Positions 27,075 through 35,388 of a stretch of DNA of 64,000 nt are shown in pieces. The notes beneath the pieces were generated by a model. That model saw only the letters and a program-made list of their open reading frames with translations, did no database searches and was not told the origin of the DNA. The translations under genes and the position numbers were made by a program. The stretch lies in NCBI GenBank assembly GCA_965214055.1, contig OZ243931.1:1984001-2048000 (forward strand), in the 5' to 3' direction. The DNA is from WTGA01 sp965214055 (GTDB lineage Bacteria; Pseudomonadota; Gammaproteobacteria; Arenicellales; Poriferihabitantaceae). Position 1 is the stretch's first letter, and each line of letters begins with the position of its first letter.

Positions 27075-29150
27075 TCACTGTGTGCTCAGCCCCAGTTCAG
27101 CCTGACGTTTCTTGCTCCATCCCTGGGTCATGCGGTCGGCGATGATGGCGATGATGGCCATGCCGAGACCGGCAATGATGCCGACACCGAAATCTCCATC
27201 GCTGAGGCCGATATAAACGATTTGTTCCAATCCGGTGGTGCCCACCAGCGCGGCGATGACCAGCATCGCAATGGCATACATGATGGTCTGGTTCAGACCC
27301 AGCAGCATCACTGGCAATGCCAGCGGGATCTTGACCTGCCAAAGCAATTGCCGCCTGGTTGCCCCCATCATGTTGCCAGCCTCGATAACGTTGGCAGGCA
27401 GGTTGCGCAATCCATGTTCGGCGTAGCGAATGGCCGGAACAAAAGCGTAGGCCATGATGGCCAGAAGGCCGGTGAATTCACCGATTTTGAACACCATCAC
27501 AAAAGGGATCAGGATGACGAAGAGTGGCATCGTTTGCATCGTGTCATTGATCGGGCGCACGAAAGCCGAAACCCTGTCATTGTGCGCGGCCCAAATGCCG
27601 ATGGTGGTACCAAACAGAAAGGAGAGAGTGGCCGCAATGCCGCACAGGTAAACCGATAACATGGCCTCGGCCCAGTTACCGGTGACAACCAGAAAGGCAA
27701 GACCCAGAACAGTACCAAGGCACAGGGTGGGTCCACCGATTTTCCAGCCTGCCACGCCGCAGATTAAAATCACGGCAGGCCAGGGCATGTTGGACAGCCC
27801 GTAGTACAGGAATACTGCAGACAACATCACTACAATCCCGGCCATGGTCCGACCACGCATCACACACCACCCGGACAATGCGGCCATCCCCGCTGCATAG
27901 AACACCTTGTGCATCATTGTCAATTCAAACCCCCAGGTAAACGGGCTGATGGCGCCCTGCAGGCCGATTTTCGCGGGCAGCATCACGAAAAAGAAGGAGG
28001 AGGTCTTGATGGTTTCGATTTGGGAGCGAAAATTAACGATCAGATAGGTCAGCGCGTCGTTCATGGTTTGCGCCGGGTTCCAGACGATCTCACGGGGCCA
28101 ATCGGAAAACAGGGCGAAGACCTGGGAAAGAAAAAAGAACAGAATGGATCCAATTGCGGCGATAATTGGGATTCGATAGCGCTCAAGAGCACTTTTTTCA
28201 TCCGGTTCATACACGCCGGATTGTTGTGCCAATCCCGCCGTCACACGGTCGATAACCATGGCCATCAAGGCGATGACCATGCCGACGAGCAGGCTCTCGC
28301 CAAATTGGGCCTTGCGGATGGTTGAAAGGACTGCCCAGCCGATGTCGGAGGTTCCTCCAATGATGGAGGCAATGATCACCATGCTCAGGCATGCCATGGT
28401 GGTCTGGTTCACACCCAGAAGGATTTGCTTGTGCGAGGACGGCACACGCACCTGCCAGAACAGTTGTTGCGGTGTTGCACCGGACATCAAGCCAGACTCG
28501 ATGACCGAAAGCGAGACACCGCGGAGCCCGACAATCGTGTTTCGTACCATGGGAGGAAAGGCGTACAGCACGCTGGCAATCAGCCCAACCACCGTGCCAA
28601 ATCCAAACAGCATGAGGATGGGCAGCAAATAGGCAAAGGCAGGCACGGTCTGGAGAACATCGAGGGTTGGCATGATCACTCGCTCGGCGCGGTCCGAATA
28701 AAAGCCCCAGACCCCGAATGCAAACCCCACCACAATGGCCAGTGGGACGGAAATCGTGACCAGAGCCAAAGAGTTCATGCTTTCTTCCCAATAGCCGATG
28801 ACGACCATGTAAAGCGTTGAAGCCAGTGTGAACAGGGCCAGCCGCCACCCCGACGCCGCATACGCCACCACACAGAACAGGAAGACACTGACCGACCAGG
28901 GCAGGCCATTCAGCACCTGTTGGGCAGCCAGAATGGGCCACTCGAGCAGCCAGGAAATTGCCTGGAAGAACCAATTGAAATTCTTCACTGTCCAATCCAT
29001 GGTCGTATTCAGCCAGCCAGCCAGGGGAATGACCAGCGTGTCGGGGTATTCCGATAACCACCCGGTTTCTCCCTGAAGCGCAATACATGCCAGTGTAATG
29101 GCGGTCACGCCAAGCCAGTGGAGAAACTTCCGATCAATATTGGACCACAT
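27075..29150 (-). CDS. Double-length permease of a betaine/TMAO-type ABC transporter (ProW fusion)
   Basis: 691 residues built from two ProW-like units, each with about six to eight membrane helices and an EAA loop (NTIVGLRGVSLSVIESGLMS near residue 205; RYAEHGLRNLPANVIEAGN near 590). Both are followed by the Q-LFWQV/Q-LLWQV-(R/K)-(V/I)-P element of the glycine-betaine family (FWQVRVPSSHKQILLGVNQT; LWQVKIPLALPVMLLGLNQT), so a single chain replaces the usual homodimer. Such fused permeases occur in marine betaine and TMAO (TmoW-type) systems. It lies 6 bp after the ATPase gene and 25 bp before the molybdoenzyme gene. The substrate class (quaternary or sulfonium zwitterion, or TMAO) is inferred from family. 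Confidence 0.9.
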   Translation of the reverse strand: MWSNIDRKFLHWLGVTAITLACIALQGETGWLSEYPDTLVIPLAGWLNTTMDWTVKNFNWFFQAISWLLEWPILAAQQVLNGLPWSVSVFLFCVVAYAASGWRLALFTLASTLYMVVIGYWEESMNSLALVTISVPLAIVVGFAFGVWGFYSDRAERVIMPTLDVLQTVPAFAYLLPILMLFGFGTVVGLIASVLYAFPPMVRNTIVGLRGVSLSVIESGLMSGATPQQLFWQVRVPSSHKQILLGVNQTTMACLSMVIIASIIGGTSDIGWAVLSTIRKAQFGESLLVGMVIALMAMVIDRVTAGLAQQSGVYEPDEKSALERYRIPIIAAIGSILFFFLSQVFALFSDWPREIVWNPAQTMNDALTYLIVNFRSQIETIKTSSFFFVMLPAKIGLQGAISPFTWGFELTMMHKVFYAAGMAALSGWCVMRGRTMAGIVVMLSAVFLYYGLSNMPWPAVILICGVAGWKIGGPTLCLGTVLGLAFLVVTGNWAEAMLSVYLCGIAATLSFLFGTTIGIWAAHNDRVSAFVRPINDTMQTMPLFVILIPFVMVFKIGEFTGLLAIMAYAFVPAIRYAEHGLRNLPANVIEAGNMMGATRRQLLWQVKIPLALPVMLLGLNQTIMYAIAMLVIAALVGTTGLEQIVYIGLSDGDFGVGIIAGLGMAIIAIIADRMTQGWSKKRQAELGLSTQ

Positions 29151-29156
29151 GCAAGC

Positions 29157-30212
29157 CTATGCTCTCACTGGAGCCAGCCCGTCGTCGCTGCCGGACGCGA
29201 GTGCGGAAACAACGCCACGTGCCGTCGCAATGCCAAGAACCGACCCGTCTTGCGCTTCTACCAGCACGCCTTCTTCGTGTTCCGAAACGTATCGCAACAG
29301 TTTGGAGACCAGCGTATCTCCCGATATCCTGCCCATTCCGTCGGTGGGCCCGGAGGGCTCTTCCACGATATCTGCGGCTCGAAGGATACTTTCCCACGGG
29401 ACATCGTGGGTAAATTCACGGACATAGTCATCTACCGGGTTCAGGATCAGGTCCACAGGGCTGCCAATCTGAACAATGGCGCCATCGCGCATAATGGCCA
29501 TCCGGTCGGCGAGGCGCAATGCTTCCTGAAAGTCATGGGTGATAAAGACGATGGATTTGTGCAGAACCGATTGGATGCGCAGGAATTCATCCTGCATTTG
29601 CTTGCGGATCAGGGGATCAAGTGCTGAAAACGGTTCATCCAGAAACCAGACATCCGGCTCCACAGCCAGGGACCGTGCAATGCCCACCCGTTGCTGTTGA
29701 CCCCCGGACAACTCGTTGGGGAAATTGTTCTCCCGCCCTCCAAGGTCTACGAGTTCGATGACGCGTTCGGCCTGGGTGTAGCGTTCGCTTTTGCTGACAC
29801 CCTGCAATTTCAGTGGAAAGGCGATATTGTCGATCACGTTCAGATGCGGCATCAGGCCAAAATTCTGAAAAACCATCCCCATCTTGTGGCGGCGTATTTC
29901 ACACAGTTCTGCGTCGGATTTTTTCAGGAGGTTTTCGCCATCCAGCAGGATTTCTCCCGCTGTGGGTTCCACCAGGCGGGACAGGCACCGTACCGTGGTG
30001 GATTTGCCAGAGCCGGACAGTCCCATGATGATGAAGGTTTCTCCGACATGGACATCAAAACTGACATCCGCGTTGGCCACGATATGGCCGCTACGGCGGA
30101 CAGTGTCGGCATGGGCCATGGCATCATCCATCTTGCCATTCCCTCCATCAAAAAACTGGTCAGGACGGGTGCCATACACTTTCCAGACATTGCGGCAAGA
30201 TAACTTGACCAC
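29157..30212 (-). CDS. Betaine/TMAO-type ABC transporter ATPase (ProV-like)
   Basis: 351 residues, GTG start. Walker A GLSGSGKST near residue 74, Q-loop MGMVFQNFGLMPH, ABC signature LSGGQQQRVGIARSL, Walker B VWFLDEPFSALDP and the switch His in FITHDFQEALRLAD. The N-terminal SCRNVWKVYG and the insertion of about 30 residues before Walker A are typical of ProV/OpuAA. The C-terminal part (about 285-345) looks like a partial CBS region, which in OpuA senses ionic strength. It energises uptake with the adjoining double permease. Confidence 0.92.
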   Translation of the reverse strand: MVKLSCRNVWKVYGTRPDQFFDGGNGKMDDAMAHADTVRRSGHIVANADVSFDVHVGETFIIMGLSGSGKSTTVRCLSRLVEPTAGEILLDGENLLKKSDAELCEIRRHKMGMVFQNFGLMPHLNVIDNIAFPLKLQGVSKSERYTQAERVIELVDLGGRENNFPNELSGGQQQRVGIARSLAVEPDVWFLDEPFSALDPLIRKQMQDEFLRIQSVLHKSIVFITHDFQEALRLADRMAIMRDGAIVQIGSPVDLILNPVDDYVREFTHDVPWESILRAADIVEEPSGPTDGMGRISGDTLVSKLLRYVSEHEEGVLVEAQDGSVLGIATARGVVSALASGSDDGLAPVRA

Positions 30213-30330
30213 CTGGTCATCTGCGACGTAGGTTTTGATCTCAAGCCTCCCGGAAAATTCGGTTGGGGGTCAGGATGGTTGGTCCGGACCATGCCGGAGT
30301 GTGTTTCATCTGCATGAAAGGAGGAGTCCA

Positions 30331-30354
30331 GGCAGTGCCGTTGAAAGCACTGCC
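30331..30354. promoter_or_regulatory. Perfect 8-bp stem-loop between binding-protein and ATPase genes
   Basis: GGCAGTGC (30331-30338) and GCACTGCC (30347-30354) pair perfectly around an 8-nt loop, in the 165-bp gap after the substrate-binding gene. Stem-loops here commonly protect or attenuate so that more binding protein than ATPase/permease is made. No T-tract follows on the minus strand, so full termination is unlikely. Confidence 0.5.
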
Positions 30355-30377
30355 CATCCTTTTATGCAGGAACGGAT

Positions 30378-31328
30378 TTACATCATTGCAGCGTCAATCC
30401 AGGGCTTCCACCGATCCTCATTATTGGCAATCCACTCTGCCGCAACGTCATCCACATCCCGGCTTTCGTTGTCGACCTGGAGAATGGCCGAGTTCTCGTC
30501 TGCATTGGTCAGGGACATCATGGTCAACATTTTGAAAGCCGCTGGCCACTTTTCTTCCAGGCCGCTCCAGGCAACCTTATTGACCGTTGCCTGGGCAAAC
30601 CCGCACGCGGTGTCTTTTTTCTGGGTTTCTTCCTGGCATTCGCCATCAATGGCATTCCATTCAACCCAGTTGAAGTCGTGGGCCGCAAAAATCCAGTGTG
30701 GCTGCCACATCATCACCAGGATAGGAGCTTCTGCTGCGTGTGCAGAGGTCAGCTCGGCCACCATGGCTCCCTCGCTGCCCCCGGGAATCGCCTTGAACGG
30801 CAATTCGATGGCTGCCACCACATCCCGGGAACGGGTACCCCAGTCCGCCGGATATGTGATCAGGCGACCTTCCGGGAAGGTATCCGCAGCGGCAAATGCC
30901 TGTGCACACTCGTAAAGTGCCTTGTAGTCGGGCAACCCCGGGCATTTTTCCTCCATATAGGGGGGATAAATCCAACCTTCCTTTGGTTCAAGTCCAAGGT
31001 TTCCCACGACCACAATGTCACCGGATTCCACTGCTTTGGGATAAAGGTCACCAACATTGTTGCTCCAGACTTCAGTCTGAAAATGCAGGTTTCCCTGAGC
31101 CAGACCGGCATGCTGGGGCAACGCACCGGCACTCACGTATTCGATGTTGTAGCCCATCTTTTCAAGGAGGCCACCAGCTACCTTGGCCGAGAAGAGTTGA
31201 CCCGTCCAGTCGTTCAGGATCACTTTAATAGGGTCGCTGGACTCCGGCACATCGGCGGACATTGTGTTTCCGCTCATTGCAAGCATCGCGACTGCAATCA
31301 ACGTTGAAACGGTGAATTTCTTGGACAT
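30378..31328 (-). CDS. Periplasmic substrate-binding protein of a betaine/TMAO-type ABC transporter (ProX/OpuAC family)
   Basis: 316 residues with a signal peptide: KK, then STLIAVAMLAMSGNTMSA, cleavage expected after MSA near residue 25. The OpuAC domain follows: IKVILNDWTGQLFSAKVAGG, LGYNIEY-type strand, HFQTEVWSNNVGDLY, EGWIYPPYMEEKCPGL. Several Trp residues (DWTG, EVWSNN, MWQPHWIF) could form the aromatic cage that binds quaternary ammonium or sulfonium groups by cation-pi contact. The ATG is preceded by an ideal AGGAGGT Shine-Dalgarno. First gene of the operon running to 23526. Ligand could be glycine betaine, choline, proline betaine, TMAO or DMSP. Confidence 0.92.
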   Translation of the reverse strand: MSKKFTVSTLIAVAMLAMSGNTMSADVPESSDPIKVILNDWTGQLFSAKVAGGLLEKMGYNIEYVSAGALPQHAGLAQGNLHFQTEVWSNNVGDLYPKAVESGDIVVVGNLGLEPKEGWIYPPYMEEKCPGLPDYKALYECAQAFAAADTFPEGRLITYPADWGTRSRDVVAAIELPFKAIPGGSEGAMVAELTSAHAAEAPILVMMWQPHWIFAAHDFNWVEWNAIDGECQEETQKKDTACGFAQATVNKVAWSGLEEKWPAAFKMLTMMSLTNADENSAILQVDNESRDVDDVAAEWIANNEDRWKPWIDAAMM

Positions 31329-31628
31329 CTTTACCTCCTGATACTGTGTAGTGGGGGGTTGATCGTGTTTCTTACGATACAGACCTAGGCTGCTTTGCGC
31401 ACGAATGAACTTACCATCGAGCAGTTTTCAAGTCAATTGAACCACGCACACCCTGCCAGAGGAAATCTTTGCCGGGCATCCAGGTCGAAACTGGTAAAAT
31501 TCCCGGTTTTACTCAACGTAGGGAGTTGGCATGGAATTAATACCAACATGGTGGGCTCAGCCAGTCTTAGGGAAAATGAGTGCTATTTTCATGGGAAAAT
31601 GGTTTTCTGCAAACAGGGGGTGGTCATC
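31329..31628. other. 300-bp divergent intergenic region
   Basis: Separates the binding-protein gene (minus) from the VOC gene (plus) and so should hold both promoters. The reading frame that spans it in phase with the VOC gene has no family resemblance. I could not pick out a convincing promoter box. Confidence 0.4.
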
Positions 31629-32015
31629 ATGATCGGGTATGTGATGGTGGGGGCCAGCGATCTGTCGCGTTCTGCGGATTTCTATGATGCCGTCCTTGCG
31701 CCCCTCGGGCTGATGAAAGTCGAGAGTACTTCGGACTATGTCGGGTATGCAGGGAAAGCCTTCCCGGCCCAGATAGAATTTTACGTCACCAGGCCATACA
31801 ACCAGCAGGCCGTGACATCGGGTAACGGCACGATGATCGCCCTGGTGGCTGAATCAAGGCTGGCAGTAGACCGTTTTCATGCCGTGGCCGTGGAGAGCGG
31901 GGGTACGGATGAAGGGGCACCGGGCTGTCGGCCTGCGGACGGAACGACCTATTATGCCTATATACGAGACCTGGATGGCAATAAAATCTGTGCTCACGTC
32001 CATGGCATACGTTGA
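31629..32015 (+). CDS. VOC (glyoxalase/bleomycin-resistance) family protein
   Basis: 128 residues from the ATG at 31629, preceded by GGGGGTGG at 31617-31624. It starts MIGYVMVGASDLSRSADFYD and has the beta-alpha-beta-beta-beta repeats of the vicinal oxygen chelate fold, ending YYAYIRDLDGNKICAHVHG with the acid and His that often bind metal. Members include glyoxalase I, dioxygenases and resistance proteins; this short type is usually uncharacterised. The following transporter gene starts 2 nt after its stop, so the two form an operon. The upstream in-frame extension to 31395 was rejected because the fold starts at this Met. Confidence 0.85.
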   Translation: MIGYVMVGASDLSRSADFYDAVLAPLGLMKVESTSDYVGYAGKAFPAQIEFYVTRPYNQQAVTSGNGTMIALVAESRLAVDRFHAVAVESGGTDEGAPGCRPADGTTYYAYIRDLDGNKICAHVHGIR

Positions 32016-32017
32016 CC

Positions 32018-32932
32018 ATGTTCTCCAGGGCATATTCTGACAAAACGCTAAGCCTTGCGCTTTCATTCAGTGCCGCGGCCTGGGGCCTGTACTGGATTCC
32101 CTTGAGAACCATTGAAAATCTTGGCGTATCCAGCGCGTGGAGTGTCGTCTTTTTTAACGCCTGTCCACTGATTGTGTTATGCCCACTGCTGTTCTTTGGT
32201 TTCAGAGGGTTAATCGGTGTCCATGGGCCGACTGTTCTCGCATCCTTAATGATCGGCATGGCGTTTACCCTGTATGCCAATGGTCTGGTGGAAACCACGG
32301 TAGTCAGGGCCACGCTGCTTTATTACCTGACCCCTGTCTGGTCCACTTTAATCGGGGTGCTTTGGTTGTCCGAGCCGTTCACCAAAGCACGGGTCATTTC
32401 CATTGCCATCGGATTTTCGGGGTTGTGTCTGCTGTTGTCATCAGAGGGTGAGTCTGCAGCATATCCGCTTAATATCGGGGACCTGTACAGTTTTATGTCC
32501 GGTATATTCTGGGCAATGGGGATCGCTACGCTGAACCGATGGCCAAATATTCCCCTCTTGCCATTAACAGCATTTGTATTTATTTCAACGACGGTTATTT
32601 CAGCAATCTTTGCCGGGGTTTTTTATGCGGACCCTCTCCCTGCTTTTGCGGTGATCAAAACTGCGTTTCCCACCGCTGCCTTCTGGTCCATCATGATTTT
32701 GTTGCCCTGCTTTATCGTCATTTTCAGGGTTTCACAACTGCTGTTTCCAGGCCGTGTTGGCATCCTGACGATGTCGGAAGTCGTGGTGGCCATTGTCAGT
32801 GCTGCCATCCTGGTTCCGGAGGAAACACTGTTATGGATTCAATGGATGGGCGCAGTTGCGATTTTATTGGCCGGACTGATCGAAATATGGTTTGGATACA
32901 ATCAAAGGATTCAAAGTGCCGGCATCCGCTGA
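32018..32932 (+). CDS. EamA/DMT-superfamily transporter
   Basis: 304 residues, about ten membrane helices in two EamA repeats (first ending near residue 135, second starting at LYSFMSGIFWAMGIATLNRW). The block LYYLTPVWSTLIGVLWLSEP is typical of the end of the first repeat, and VVVAIVSAAILVPEETLLW of the second. These are inner-membrane exporters or importers of small metabolites. The ATG at 32018 lies just after the VOC stop codon; a TTG at 32012 is an alternative. Substrate unknown. Confidence 0.88.
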   Translation: MFSRAYSDKTLSLALSFSAAAWGLYWIPLRTIENLGVSSAWSVVFFNACPLIVLCPLLFFGFRGLIGVHGPTVLASLMIGMAFTLYANGLVETTVVRATLLYYLTPVWSTLIGVLWLSEPFTKARVISIAIGFSGLCLLLSSEGESAAYPLNIGDLYSFMSGIFWAMGIATLNRWPNIPLLPLTAFVFISTTVISAIFAGVFYADPLPAFAVIKTAFPTAAFWSIMILLPCFIVIFRVSQLLFPGRVGILTMSEVVVAIVSAAILVPEETLLWIQWMGAVAILLAGLIEIWFGYNQRIQSAGIR

Positions 32933-33062
32933 AAACCCCGGAATCAATCGGCACGGCCCGGTGCAATGCATGGTGCACAACTGGCCAGGGGCGCCATGGA
33001 CCCGAATCCAGGGTTTTTCAGCCTGGGTTTGACAGGGTTAAATTTATAACGGGTTAATCATC

Positions 33063-34229
33063 GTGGGTATCCCGATTCATCCTGCTTCGGTTCATACCGT
33101 TTGCATCAGCGCAAGGCGTTTTGAGCCTTCCCCCTATTTCGACTTCTATGTGAGCCCGGAAACCGTTCTTGGCGTTGCGGCAGGCCGGTACTACGAGTCT
33201 TCCAACGGAAAGGACCCGGTAGAAACCTACTGGAACCTGAGGAAAAAATCCGTCCTGTACGATGTGCCGGAAAAACCCTGGCAAATTGAAGGTCCCGACG
33301 CCGTGCCTTTTTTGGAAAGAATTTTTTCCCGGCAGATCGGCAATTTATCGCCAGGGCGGGGTCGATACGCCATTGCATGCGCCTCCGGTGGCGGTACGTT
33401 TATGGACGGTATTCTCTTCAGGATGGAGGAAAACCGTTTTTGGTATGTGCAGCCTGATGGTGACCTTCATGCCTGGCTCATCGCGCACAGTGGAGGGTTT
33501 GATATTACCATTTCTGACCCGGGTTCCCGGGTCCTGCAGATTCAGGGGCCGAAGTCCATGAAGGTCATGGCGGACGCAACCCACGGTGCCATTGACCGAA
33601 GCATGAAGTATTTCGATTCAGGCTTCTACTGTATCGGAGGGCAGGAGTTGTATGTTTCCCGTACTGGCTGGACGGGTGAACTGGGCTATGAAATCTATGC
33701 GCAAGACACCAAAACGGATCATGAGCGACTCTGGAATGATGTGATGGAAGCCGGTTCACCACAGGGCATGGTATACGGTAGCATGGTCTCCATGGGGATG
33801 CGGCGGATCGAAGCGGGAATTCTGGATAATCTATCCGATTTTGATCTCTCAATGACTCCTTTTCAGGCTGGTCTGGGCGCATTCATAGACCTGGACAAGG
33901 AAGGTTTTATCGGCAGGGAGGCCCTGATTGAAGTGGACAAGCGACCGGTTCTTGTCGGGCTCAGGTGCGAAACCGCAAAGCCGGTGAAAGGGGGAAAAAT
34001 ACTGGAAGCCCTGACAACGGTGGGTCATGTCACCTCGGCCTCGTGGTCGCCAGCGCTGAACTGCGGAATTGGGTATGCCAGGTTCCGCGATGCCGGGGAG
34101 TGGATCGGGCGGACGCTGAGGGTAGAAACGGTGGGCGGCGGGGCCGCTTCCTGCGAGATCGTTCCGCTGCCTTTCTACGATTCCGCAAAGCGGATTCCAA
34201 GGGGGATGATTGATGAATCCATCCCTTGA
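33063..34229 (+). CDS. GcvT/DmdA-like aminomethyltransferase family protein, paralogue B
   Basis: 388 residues, GTG start. Same plan as the protein at 23526-24695: ISARRFEPSPYFDFYVSPET at the N-terminus, YDVPEKPWQIEGPDAVPFLE near 70, WYVQPDGDLHAWLIAHSGGF, RVLQIQGPKSMKVMA, LYVSRTGWTGELGYEIYAQD near 203 and MRRIEAGILDNLSDFDLSMT near 250. It should transfer a C1 unit from an N- or S-methyl compound to folate. It stands alone on the plus strand between two DMT transporters, without the molybdoenzyme that accompanies paralogue A. An ATG is not available at the start; GTG gives the same N-terminal length as the paralogue. Confidence 0.82.
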   Translation: MGIPIHPASVHTVCISARRFEPSPYFDFYVSPETVLGVAAGRYYESSNGKDPVETYWNLRKKSVLYDVPEKPWQIEGPDAVPFLERIFSRQIGNLSPGRGRYAIACASGGGTFMDGILFRMEENRFWYVQPDGDLHAWLIAHSGGFDITISDPGSRVLQIQGPKSMKVMADATHGAIDRSMKYFDSGFYCIGGQELYVSRTGWTGELGYEIYAQDTKTDHERLWNDVMEAGSPQGMVYGSMVSMGMRRIEAGILDNLSDFDLSMTPFQAGLGAFIDLDKEGFIGREALIEVDKRPVLVGLRCETAKPVKGGKILEALTTVGHVTSASWSPALNCGIGYARFRDAGEWIGRTLRVETVGGGAASCEIVPLPFYDSAKRIPRGMIDESIP

Positions 34230-34283
34230 GGAGAAAGCCCGGGGCCGGGTTCCGGCAGTTCGGGTCCACCCCTGACAGCCGGG

Positions 34284-35186
34284 TCAGCGTGGGATTTTCC
34301 CCGGCGCGGCCTGTGGTCGCTCAAGACGTACAATAATCAACCCGCAACCGATGATCAGCACCGAGCCGGCCAGCATCAGGGGAGTGGGGACCTCGGAAAA
34401 CATGAACCAGCCAAGAATGATTGCCCACAGTATGGTGACGTATTCGAACGGTGCGATGATATAAACCGCCGCAAACTGGTAGGAGTGAACAATCAGCAGT
34501 TGTGCAATCAATGAAATCACCCCAATGCTGACCAGCATTGCCGCGTCCTGCAGCGAAGGCGTCACCCATTGATGGAGCATGATTGCTCCGGTAATCATCA
34601 AGAAGGTCAGGCCGCTGAAGAACACCATCAATTCCGTGGGTTCGGTAGCTGACATTTTTCGTGTCTGGATGCCCAGCAGGGCGAACATGAATGCGCCCCC
34701 CAGTGCAGCCCCCGTCCCTACCCAGTCTACCGGAGAGGCTTCCGGGCGCACGATGAGGAGTACACCGATGAAGCCGATGGTCAGAATGAGTTTTTTCCTG
34801 CCGTCCGCATGCTCTCCCAGGAGAGGCCCGGACAGGGCGGTCATCACCAGCGGCGCAGACAGAGCGATGGCGGTAACCTGTCCAAGGGGCAGTCGGGTGA
34901 TCGCAAAATAGTAGCTCATGAAAGCCGCGAAATTATACGATACCCGCAAGGCATGATCTCCATACCGTGGCGTATGGAACCCCTTTTTCCCGTACCGGAA
35001 AATCAACAGAACAAACAATGGGATAACAATGACTATGCTGCGAACAAACAAAATCTGGAACAGGGAATAATCCGCTGCCAGCAATTTGATCATCGCGTCC
35101 TGGCAGGAGAAAAATGACATGGACACAAATGCCAAAAAAGCACCGGTCAGCGGTTTGTTGTAGCGTCCATGTACGGAAACAGACAT
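34284..35186 (-). CDS. EamA/DMT-superfamily transporter
   Basis: 300 residues with ten predicted membrane helices in two repeats. Recognisable blocks are AFVSMSFFSCQDAMIKLLA at the start, RLPLGQVTAIALSAPLVMTA near 95 closing repeat one, and AAVYIIAPFEYVTILWAIIL near 247 in repeat two. This resembles RhaT/S-adenosylmethionine-type DMT carriers common in Proteobacteria. ATG at 35186. Convergent with paralogue B of the GcvT-like genes, 54 bp apart. Confidence 0.88.
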   Translation of the reverse strand: MSVSVHGRYNKPLTGAFLAFVSMSFFSCQDAMIKLLAADYSLFQILFVRSIVIVIPLFVLLIFRYGKKGFHTPRYGDHALRVSYNFAAFMSYYFAITRLPLGQVTAIALSAPLVMTALSGPLLGEHADGRKKLILTIGFIGVLLIVRPEASPVDWVGTGAALGGAFMFALLGIQTRKMSATEPTELMVFFSGLTFLMITGAIMLHQWVTPSLQDAAMLVSIGVISLIAQLLIVHSYQFAAVYIIAPFEYVTILWAIILGWFMFSEVPTPLMLAGSVLIIGCGLIIVRLERPQAAPGKIPR

Positions 35187-35388
35187 CGGTTGCAGAGATA
35201 TTCTCTAAGTTGGAGAGAGATAAAAATGGACCCCGGACCCCTCACCATCCCTCTGCATGGAGGGTGCGGTGACGGTCTTTTGCAGGGGTTGGAATTTCGT
35301 CATGGAAGAGGGTTCGTTTTTGAATATGAATGTTGATCTGTCAAGGAATGGGCAGGTCGCTGCAAGGTATACCGGGATCTGGAAGCTG

